The position numbers were made by a program, and so were the translations under genes. Under the pieces are notes generated by a model. The model saw only the letters and a program-made list of their open reading frames with translations, did no database searches and was not told the origin of the DNA. From Pseudoips prasinana (lineage: Eukaryota; Arthropoda; Insecta; Lepidoptera; Nolidae), in NCBI GenBank assembly GCA_951640165.1, contig OX621241.1, positions 16,373,001-16,437,000 on the forward strand: a stretch of 64,000 bases of DNA. The letters are read 5' to 3'. Numbering within the stretch: the first letter of the stretch is position 1; every line of letters begins with the position of its first letter. This document shows, one piece after another, positions 56,776 to 64,000 of this stretch.

Positions 56776-57080
56776 TAATGACGTCCACTGTTGAACGATG
56801 CCAAATGGGGATCTGTGATATGCCGAAATCAACCGTTTTGGTAAATTGAGTTGGAGATTTAGTATGGTGGTCATTAGTACACACGGCTACATATCAAGCT
56901 ATAAATTTCCAGTATAAGCTGATATCGCGTTGTATAGGATTTCTATACAATGACAGGTCAGCTTATAATTGAAATGTATAGCTTGATATATAGCCATGTG
57001 TACCTAAAGATTCGCCGCTGCCCGTTCTCTGGTAGATATTCTTCAGGGATATAATGGGATGTGATTCCACCACCATCAAG
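56776..57080 (-). repeat. LINE 3' tail carrying a hairpin insertion
   Basis: ACGTCCACTGTTGAACGATG at the left and GCTGCCCGTTCTCTGGTAGA at the right match, in reverse, the tail at 24465-24745. Between them a 127-bp hairpin is inserted. Confidence 0.55.
56877..57003. mobile_element. 127-bp hairpin MITE
   Basis: The entire unit folds on itself: GTACACACGGCTACATATCA at the left pairs with TGATATATAGCCATGTGTAC at the right, with about 60 bp per arm and few mismatches, around the loop GGATTT. Both tips are GTAC. It interrupts the LINE tail. Confidence 0.65.
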
Positions 57081-57790
57081 CGTAAGTAAATTATATTAAA
57101 TAATTTTGCGGTGAAAGCCAAGATGACTTCATGCTATTGTAATTTATTTATGTTATATGTTTAAAAACCACAAGTCTGATTGCTTTTGGATGTATGTGTG
57201 AGTAAGGAAATAATATAACATATTTTACGCTACAAAACCACGACGCCTCTGACATGACATATTTCTAAAAGATGACTATGGAAAAATATATTAAACATTC
57301 AAAAAATAAGTCAGTGTTACTTTCCATAAGAATAAGAAGAGCATAAAGTTTGTGGTGTTGAAATGGCTAGGGAAACAAGTAGGGATGTCTCTAAACCACA
57401 CATGGAAAAATATCAAGAATAATAACTCCGATTATATGTGTAAGCTAAATTACAGCTTTAGTAACATAATTTTACTATCGATTGTTCTGTTTTTCAATGT
57501 TACGTTTTGTCTCGTTTCAATGTTTACGGCTTTTGTTAACTTTAATTATATAAAATTCAAATGCTGCGGTTGTCTTTAAGTGTTGCAGCAATATTATTTT
57601 TAACCACGTACGTGTCCTTATAACTGCATGAGTGTTTGTAACGTTGACGATCCTTAAATAAATAAATGTATGAGGTAAAAATAATTCCATAGAATCTAAA
57701 AATATGTGCTCTATAAAACGGTATCATTGCGGCAATTCCTTAGTGGAGTAACCTCGCCCCCATAATTTTTTATGTGTTTTCTATCGGTAG
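57081..57790. other. Intron before exon 12
   Basis: AT-rich, with a chance ORF (57352-57579). Nothing else is supported. Confidence 0.4.
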
Positions 57791-57957
57791 GTGCACATCC
57801 TGGAAAAGTGATTCAGTACGCGACACCTATAACGTCCAGGGTGCCACTCGGCGCGCGCTAGTGGGGGTGGCGGCACATAAGTGTGTCCGCGTGTCCCTCG
57901 CGGCCACCAAGGACTGCCTCTACAACCTGCTGATCACGTTGACGCCTATCGCAGATG
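57791..57957 (+). CDS. Rotatin-like exon 12 of window
   Basis: The acceptor is ATCGGTAG and the donor is GATG|GTAAGT. After AG|G it reads CTSWKSDSVRDTYNVQGATR, then helices (ALVGVAAHKCVRVSLAATKD). GC content is high relative to the intron on each side. It leaves a single G for exon 13. Confidence 0.74.
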
Positions 57958-58011
57958 GTAAGTGTACAAAATTGAAAACCCGTAGAGGTTATATTCCCAG
58001 ATTTTTTGAGA

Positions 58012-58270
58012 GTTAAAGGCGAATGGACGGTACCTGCCTTGGTAGATCCTGCCTTTCACGTTGCAGGTCGGGTTCGATTCTCACCCAGGACAGATATTTG
58101 TGTGCATGAACATGTCTGTTTGTACTGTGACTGGGTTTAATTATCTGTATAAGTAGTTATTTACAAAAGAAAAAGAAATTTAGTTTATCAGTTATCGGGT
58201 TTCCATAGTACAAGCTCTGCTTAGTTTTCGATCAGATGCCTGTGTGTGAACAATGTCCCAGGATATTATT
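58012..58270 (+). mobile_element. SINE family B, copy with tRNA-like head
   Basis: TACCTGCCTTGGTAGATCC and GGTTCGATTCTC (B box) are followed by CAGATATTTGTGTGCATGAA, CCATAGTACAAGCTCTGC and TTTTCGATCAGATG. Confidence 0.65.
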
Positions 58271-58774
58271 ATTTGGTATACCTATGTTACTTTAAACAGC
58301 TTTAAGAATAATAACAAAGTTGCGCTAATACCCGTAAATAATTTTGTATAGCTTTAAAGATTGTTTACTTCTTATTTACCTACAGATCAGTACATTTGTC
58401 ATATCATGGAATATTACAGGAATGCTTCCATAAGTTATGGCATATAACATAAACAAATGAAACATTCATCACGATATCTTTAAAGTCCTAATAATAATTT
58501 GTATGTGATTTATTTTCATTAGGACTCTATTGACATACTGATATCATCAAAGCTAAATGAGTAGATGTCACTCTGTTCTTGTGGGCTGTATATATTATGA
58601 TTTAATGTTTATACTACATTAAATGATGAAGCAAAATTGATAGATGATTCTAAACATTGAACTGCAAGCGATAATTTTGAATTTATAAATAATTGATGAT
58701 TTTGGGAGTAAAATTTCTCCTAACCTTTTACCGTCGATCACTTTGGGAAAAATATTCGCACATGCATGCATGTG

Positions 58775-58965
58775 TTTGACTGGCTTGTTGGTCGAGGGTT
58801 CAATCCTCACCCCAGACAAATCATTGTGTGATGAGGACGATTATTTGTTATAAGAGATATATAAGTATGTTTATCAGTTGTGTGGTTGCCATAGTACAGG
58901 TTTTGTCTAGTTTGGGATCAGGATCAGACTGCAGTGTTTTAGTTGTCCTAAGGTATTTATTTATT
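58775..58965 (+). repeat. SINE family B, copy
   Basis: ACTGGCTTGTTGGTCGAGG, GGTTCAATCC (B-box-like), GACAAATCATTGTGTGATG and GGTTGCCATAGTACAGG match the family. It is the closest in style to 45857-46085. Confidence 0.6.
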
Positions 58966-59104
58966 ATGTTTCTTAATCTGATACAAGTTTATAAGTGATA
59001 TGGAGGTTAAATTGGGATTCAACTCGCTCAACAACGAAGCGATATACTCAATTTTAGTGGTACTTCCATTTTTAACTTAAAATCAATGGTATTTTTAAAT
59101 CTAC

Positions 59105-59245
59105 GACCGCACTAGGGAAATGATTCCCTGTGCCGCGGGGTACTCTTACAAACATATCATTAACATACACTAAGCACGCCCAGACTTAGAACAACTAGTT
59201 ATGGGTCACACAAATAGCTATCCTGTGAGGGAATAGAATCTGGGT
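59105..59245 (-). repeat. SINE family C, minus strand, diverged
   Basis: GATTCCCTGTGCCGCGGGGT and GAACAACTAGTTATGGGTC, with a degenerate B box (GGGAATAGAATCTGGG), correspond to 37196-37378. Confidence 0.5.
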
Positions 59246-59707
59246 CACAGTGGGCGGGAACCTAGCTCGTAGAACTGACGGCCGCTGGGGCACGAACCGG
59301 AATTCGCAGCGTGGGCAGCCCCATACAAGGTGGACTGACGATCTTACAAGGGTGGTGGGATGACGTTTTGGAGGCGGGAGGTGGACGTCTTTCGGCTGAT
59401 AAGATGATAATTGCATAGTATATAGTGTTGGTCAACCGAAATGAAGATTTTGTTAGGTTTTAAGCTAAAAAAATAATACTGAAATTTATGAAGCTATAAT
59501 CCAAGTAGTTCAGAAGCGTCTACCAAACTGCTCGTGTGTACACACCAAAATATTGTTATCGACCCGGTGAATTTGTAGGAGAGCCCAACCATATTGCTTT
59601 CTCTCTCGTGGTACAGGTATATGTTCTAAATGAATAAATTAGTTAGTATGTGAGAAAACCTGATATGTAAACATGTGAATATTGACGCTGGTATGTTATA
59701 ATTACAG

Positions 59708-59875
59708 ATGAGCGTAGCGAAGAGTGTTTGTTTGCGCGTGCGCAAGGGATTTCCCTGCTCGCCTCGCTGTTCAAAACTCGAGCGGCAGCCGATAGCTTGT
59801 GGCAGATGCTTAGAGATACATCTGCAATAGCATTCTTCCATCTCATTCTACAGTGCTTGGAGAGTGAGGAAATTG
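59708..59875 (+). CDS. Rotatin-like exon 13 of window
   Basis: The acceptor is AATTACAG and the donor is ATTG|GTAATT. G|AT gives Asp, then ERSEECLFARAQGISLLASL and a helix ending HLILQCLESEEI. One G is carried to exon 14. Its opening residues (DER) match those of exon 15, which may be coincidence. Confidence 0.75.
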
Positions 59876-59904
59876 GTAATTATTAATGCATTATAATTCC
59901 TGTG

Positions 59905-60030
59905 TTAAATAAGATAAGATAAATACACTATAAATATTTTACACCATTTACAGAACACAATTTATGATAAAGTTAATTATATTAAAAAAAGGTACAATTG
60001 GCGGTCTTATCGCTTACAGCGATCTCTTCC
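59905..60030 (-). repeat. LINE 3'-end fragment, copy 2
   Basis: AAGATAAGATAAATACACT, CACCATTTACAGAACACAAT and GGTACAATTGGCGGTCTTAT match 15003-15140. It starts 30 bases after exon 13. From 60031 to 60934 there is no supported gene; a possible tRNA-like scrap lies near 60350-60415. Confidence 0.5.
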
Positions 60031-60934
60031 ATACAACCTTCAGTTGGACCATATTGTAAGGAATTTGGAGTAGGGGTATATATATAATAAAATAATACTA
60101 AAACTTATCTTTAATAACTTATGATTTCTCATTTTTGAGATTAGATTAACGCTTTGCATTGCAAATAATGCTATAAAATTCAAATTTAATCATTTGGAAC
60201 GTGTTATTAATATGATATGATCTTACAACTGTGAACATATCAGTCGGCCATGTTTCTAGAAAACTAAGCCGATGGATAATACCTACATCCTCCGGAATGG
60301 TGTTAGTCAGGGAATCCTAAATTTGATCTGCCAGTGTGTATCTTTCGTAGCTTAACGCAGAGCGTCTACCCCGGATTGGTAGATGGTGCTGGTTCGAGAA
60401 CCCGCCGGACGATAAAATTTATGATATCCCATTTTTTAGATTTTCTTAACAATTTATACGGCACCATTCCGAAAGCATTCCATATTTAATAAAAAATTAA
60501 ATATATCATAATCGGTTCACAAATAACGGAGAAATCACGTAACATACGTACAAAATATACAAGTTCTTTTAAAGGCGGGTAAATATTATAATTGTTACTG
60601 CATTAGTTCATAATTAAACATAATCTCTTGACAATAACTTGATACGAGCTATCTAAATATCATTGCTATTATAAAATAAATGTTTTCATACAATCAATAC
60701 AATGTGTACTTATATATCTATGTTACTAGAAATAATAATGTATACAACTATATTACTACAAACATGTTCTGACTATTTACAAGCGCTTTTTTAAAGTCTA
60801 CGTGAATAAAAACCTTTTTTATTTTTTTTATGGCCAATGTCAACGGAGATTAGTTATGTCAGTGATTATAATTTTATTTCACTTAAATCAAAGCGTGTTT
60901 TACTTTATGTACGATAATGTTTAGGCTTTATAGG

Positions 60935-61165
60935 TGGCGGTTAAGGTTAACGTAATGGTCCAATATCCATCGTGGGTTCGATTCCTACACAGCACAGATA
61001 TTTGTGTGCATGAACATGTCTGTTTGTTCGGAATATGGGTGTGATGATCTATATAAGTATGTATTTACAAAAGAAAAGCATTTTATATAATATATCAGTT
61101 ATCTGATATCTATAGTACAGCTCTGCTTAGTTTGGGATCAGATGGCCGTGTGTGAATAACTTATT
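60935..61165 (+). mobile_element. SINE family B, copy
   Basis: GGTTCGATTCC (B box), CAGATATTTGTGTGCATGAA and ATAGTACAGCTCTGCTTAG, followed by TTTGGGATCAGATGGCC. It is nearly collinear with 58012-58270. Confidence 0.65.
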
Positions 61166-61199
61166 TTATTTGCTTTTAATAATACCGTTCCGCCCTAGT

Positions 61200-61436
61200 A
61201 ACAATAATAGTTACTATTAACCTTACCCCTTACTATCCCGAGGGTATCGTAAAATGCGACTAAGGCATAGTGACACGAGGTAGTCGGGTATCAGCGCCAC
61301 CTGTGTACTAGCGACCACCTAACTGCTGTCGTCGACTCGCATTATCCTACGGCAAATATCTATGAAAAATGGCAATGTTATAAAAATCTTTGTAGGCGGC
61401 CTATGTCCAGCATTGGACTATATCAGGCTGATGATG
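61200..61436 (+). repeat. LINE 3' tail
   Basis: GAGGGTATCGTAAAATGCGA, GGTAGTCGGGTATCAGC, GGCCTATGTCCAGCATTGG and ATCAGGCTGATGATG. It is an uninterrupted version of the tail at 54249-55790. Confidence 0.6.
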
Positions 61437-61512
61437 TAATACCCCGAACTTTGTTGTAGTTTTTGATCAAAATAAATGTTAACCATTAAAGTTTCTCCTT
61501 AACAATTTCCAG

Positions 61513-61788
61513 AACTACTAGATGCGGCATTATACTGTCTCACGCAGTTGGCACAATCCACTTCACAAAAGAAACATGTCGACAAAACGAAAGATGAGAC
61601 TTGTTCAGAATTCTACGACAACTTGAAGTCTCCGTTTTGGGAGGGCGGTAAAACTGACATATGTGGGGCGGGGGACACTCCAAGGAGTGACTGTCAGCCG
61701 GAGTTCATGGCTGAAGAGCTCTGCAAGGCGCTGGTCAACCTCTATCGGAAGTTGTCTATGGAGAATAAGAAACATCAACCTAGCCAAG
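61513..61788 (+). CDS. Rotatin-like exon 14 of window
   Basis: The acceptor is TTTCCAG and the donor is CAAG|GTATAT. It is the longest exon at 276 bases. A helix (ELLDAALYCLTQLAQS) is followed by a charged, probably disordered stretch containing GGKTDICGAGDTPRSD, then another helix (EELCKALVNLYRKLS). Phase agrees on both sides. Confidence 0.75.
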
Positions 61789-62537
61789 GTATATAATATA
61801 TGAAATTAATATCCTCGGATTAGGGGAAAAAATCCTTTATAACGAGGGACTGTACAAGCATGCAAATCACGGACACAGACCAAACTTTGACTTATAAGAC
61901 CTACATATGGAGCTACACAGTGATCTCAGTGGATTTTTGAGAATTTTTATTTAGTAATTGAATAATATGAATATGTTTATGTTTATCCTATATTTTTTAT
62001 ATCTACACAGATTTTTATTTGCGAAAACTTGTAATTGGCCATCTTTTCTAAAATTTCTTAATTTAAAGGTAACTGAAGGCCATTCAGACAAAATCGAAGA
62101 TAAGAAAGAATAAAAAATTAACAGGAAATTTCACAGACAATAAAAGTACAGACAACATTTTCACTAAAAGAAAAAAAAAAAAAAAATTGTCCGTGCAAGT
62201 CTGAAATGGCTCCACCTCAGCGTTTGCAACAACATTTTGCTGATGTAACGCATATAGCTTTAATGTTGCCAGACGATAAGAAATAAATAATTGTAGTTAG
62301 ATGTAGTTTTACAGATAATTATAGATCGAGGTGCCATCATCTGTATAATTATTGAATAAGACGCAGCTTTGTTTGATTATTCTAATATCTATTCTATTAT
62401 CTTCGACGATTAAGCTATCCCCATAGTGATGATGTTGATAGATAATAAAAAAACCACAAATTAACCGCAATATTCGCCACTACAGGACACAAAATATTTT
62501 GCATTGGTAGTTAATTCTAAAACTCTTGTATTCACAG
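61789..62537. other. Intron before exon 15
   Basis: AT-rich with an A-rich run at 62168-62185. No gene or repeat is identified. Confidence 0.4.
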
Positions 62538-62716
62538 ATGAGCGGTGGCAAAGTGTATGTTCCTGCCTAGCGTCGGTACTGTCTTTCAGTGGTCGCAGTA
62601 GAATATACGCGGTGCACCGACAGTTACCAAGGTTGTTACTCGATACCATGCAATCCGTGCGGGACCATCTCTCCATGCACGGCAAGCCAGCTGACGTCAT
62701 CAGGAATGCTAACAAT
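62538..62716 (+). CDS. Rotatin-like exon 15 of window
   Basis: The acceptor is TTCACAG and the donor is AACAAT|GTAGGT, ending in phase 0. The peptide starts DERWQSVCSCLASVLSFSGR and ends MHGKPADVIRNANN. The open frame runs on past the donor to 62866, but the matched donor and phase with exon 16 favour splicing at 62716. Two decayed copies of this exon's 3' part and donor follow in the intron. Confidence 0.76.
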
Positions 62717-62740
62717 GTAGGTGAATCCTATCTATGGCCA

Positions 62741-63027
62741 GAACTGTCGCAGTGTGCAGTAGAAAGTAGGCGGTTCACCGATAGTTGCCAAGCAAATTGT
62801 TCAATACAATACAGACTGCATGACCATCTCTCCATACACAGTAAGGTATGCGAATACTGTAGGTGACTCTCGTCGGTGGTCAGTACTGCCGCACAGATGT
62901 CGCAGTGGAAAGTACATAAGTCACCGACAGTGACCCTAGTGAGCTGTTGCTGGCCCCCATGCAGGCCTTGAGAGACCATCAGGCACAGCAAGCCAGCTGA
63001 CGTCATTAAGTTAAATAAATAATGTTG
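62741..63027 (+). pseudogene. Two decayed copies of the 3' part of exon 15
   Basis: Segments 62741-62866 and 62881-63027 each align with 62574-62723. The first keeps GACCATCTCTCCATRCAC and a GTAGGTGA donor-like end. The second keeps an exact 19-base match with exon positions 62682-62700 (GCAAGCCAGCTGACGTCAT). Both have frame-breaking changes and lack the exon's acceptor, so together with the exon they form a three-unit degenerate tandem array. Confidence 0.7.
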
Positions 63028-63630
63028 GTCTGTTGTTATATGTACAGGCTGCAGACCTACAGCAAATATACACGTATTTTAGTAAGCGGAGTCTTTCTTG
63101 AACGTTATGTAATTATCTATGAGGAAATCGTTTAATGTATAACAAGATTTGCAAACCATAAAATCATGAAGGTTCTTTTTATAAGATCGGCTATTTGAAA
63201 TGCACCTGGTTGACTTTGGGATGTTTTTGTATGTGCGTAAGGCAATGCAAAATACATTTTAATGTAGTTTTACTGTCAGTTTATCCTTATGACGTGTTCG
63301 TTCACGGTGGCCAAACATAACAATATTAGATTTAACGAATGCTGCACATTTGTAAATATGTAAAAGCAGGGGAGTAGTGTAAGTATTCTTAAATTTATGA
63401 AGGACGATTCGCTGGAGTTTGATTGAAGTTACACATTGACTTAATATAAAGTTTCTGGGCTAGCCTGTTTTAAAAAAGAAAATATGTCGGTATCTATACA
63501 ATAATGTACGAATCCCTTTAACTCTAAGAATAACTACCCCATCATCATCATATCGGCCGAAAGACGCCCACTACTGGAGAAAAGCCTCCCCAAAGTTCTT
63601 CACAATTAACTACTACTTTTTGTTATTTAG
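63028..63630. other. Intron before exon 16
   Basis: Nothing until 63540-63600, where CATCATCATATCGGCCGAAAG marks a reversed LINE tail. A matching scrap (GAAGCCTTCCCCATAAG) is at the window end near 63960. Confidence 0.45.
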
Positions 63631-63832
63631 AATCCGGTGCTCGGCACGCTGTTCTGGTTGCTGGTGTTAATCGACTGCGCCATGCTCGACTGCAATGTTG
63701 CTAAAGAAAGATTCGTGGAGGAGAACCTCCCAGCGTATCTGTGTCGCCTGTGGTCCTGGTGCATGATGACTGAACGGCTGAGACACGCGGTCATGCACCT
63801 GCTCTATACCTTTACTAATGATTGTCCGAAAG
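63631..63832 (+). CDS. Rotatin-like exon 16 of window
   Basis: The acceptor is GTTATTTAG and the donor is AAAG|GTTAGT. In phase 0 it reads NPVLGTLFWLLVLIDCAMLD, then a Trp/Cys-rich stretch (LCRLWSWCMMTERLRHAV) and LLYTFTNDCPK. This block is the best clue to a rotatin-type C-terminal region. The gene continues beyond the window. A decayed copy of part of the exon sits just downstream. Confidence 0.77.
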
Positions 63833-63850
63833 GTTAGTATTATAGTGCTC

Positions 63851-63938
63851 CACTCTGATATGTTGGACTGTGCCGTGCTTGAGAAAAACTACCAGTGTTT
63901 CTGTGTCGCAGGTGGTCCTTGGTGTATAACAATGACTA
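63851..63938 (+). pseudogene. Decayed partial copy of exon 16
   Basis: The stretch reads like exon 16 positions 63660-63770 with gaps. GACTGYGCCRTGCT, then a diverged middle, then CTGTGTCGC and TGGTCCTTGGTG match the exon in the same order. About 25 bases of the exon are missing in the middle. It begins only 19 bases after the true donor and has no usable frame. Confidence 0.65.
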
Positions 63939-64000
63939 TATAAGGTCCAATGCTGTACAGAAGCCTTCCCCATAAGTTTTCCCAACGTTGCCATTTGGGG

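Larger units (their letters stand above)
647..63832 (+). other. Rotatin-like gene, 16 internal exons, incomplete at both ends
   Basis: Sixteen plus-strand open segments have consensus AG acceptors and GT donors. Phases match across all fifteen introns, and the spliced frame has no stop over about 1,025 codons. The product is rich in Leu, Ala and Cys helical repeats and resembles armadillo/HEAT proteins. The exon 16 motif (LFWLLVLIDCAMLD, then LYTFTNDCP) and the general layout recall rotatin (RTTN, Drosophila Ana3), a centriole and basal-body scaffold of about 2,000 residues. If so, roughly half the protein is here, and the N- and C-termini lie outside. The family name is from memory of sequence style and has not been searched. 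The exon chain is much more certain than the name. Confidence 0.6.

Noticed and set aside
57352..57579. Small membrane protein gene
   Set aside because: The hydrophobic run comes from T-rich intron sequence, with no splice or promoter support.
62717..62866. Extension of exon 15 through the open frame
   Set aside because: The donor at 62716 gives the correct phase to exon 16, and the downstream sequence is a degraded copy of the exon itself.

Overview
The window is animal nuclear DNA, AT-rich and crowded with transposons, and most likely from a moth or butterfly. The evidence is the mix of repeats: several tRNA-derived SINE families, BEL/Pao, R1-type and mariner elements, and short LINE 3' tails ending in GATGATGATG that are typical of Lepidoptera. 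There are also many copies of a repeat beginning AAGTGCGAGTCGGACTCG. Coding sequence lies in short exons with GT/AG borders. Nothing points to a bacterium or virus.

The backbone is one large plus-strand gene. I can follow sixteen internal exons from 647 to 63832. All fifteen junctions keep the reading frame, giving about 1,025 codons, and the gene runs off both ends of the window. The product is a helical, armadillo/HEAT-like protein. It is tentatively a rotatin (RTTN; Ana3 in flies), a large centriole/basal-body scaffold protein. Introns range from about 200 bp to 20.6 kb.

The introns hold nested mobile DNA. In 1683-13888 a BEL/Pao retrotransposon (1909-13311, 250-bp LTRs differing at one base, 5-bp target duplication) contains a 5-kb R1-like LINE in its gag zinc knuckle and a SINE near the end of pol. 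In 14102-27294 there are a broken mariner split by a 2.5-kb composite insert, a minisatellite hit by a 5'-truncated R1-clade LINE, a hAT-like remnant, a 135-bp tandem array, and one arm of a large inverted repeat. The second arm lies beyond exon 4, so that exon sits between inverted copies. The giant intron 32163-52763 holds a complete two-exon CYP6-like cytochrome P450 on the same strand, a PIF/Harbinger-like element, a 1.56-kb element with 300-bp terminal inverted repeats and a deleted mariner. The intron 52873-56210 carries an apparently intact mariner with an uninterrupted transposase, inserted into an older LINE tail.

The most unusual signal is that three host exons (31100-31317, 62538-62716 and 63631-63832) are each followed in the next intron by one or two decayed partial copies of themselves. 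This suggests repeated local exon duplication in this gene. The only genes likely to serve the host are the rotatin-like gene and the nested P450; the rest is transposon-derived or unassigned intron.
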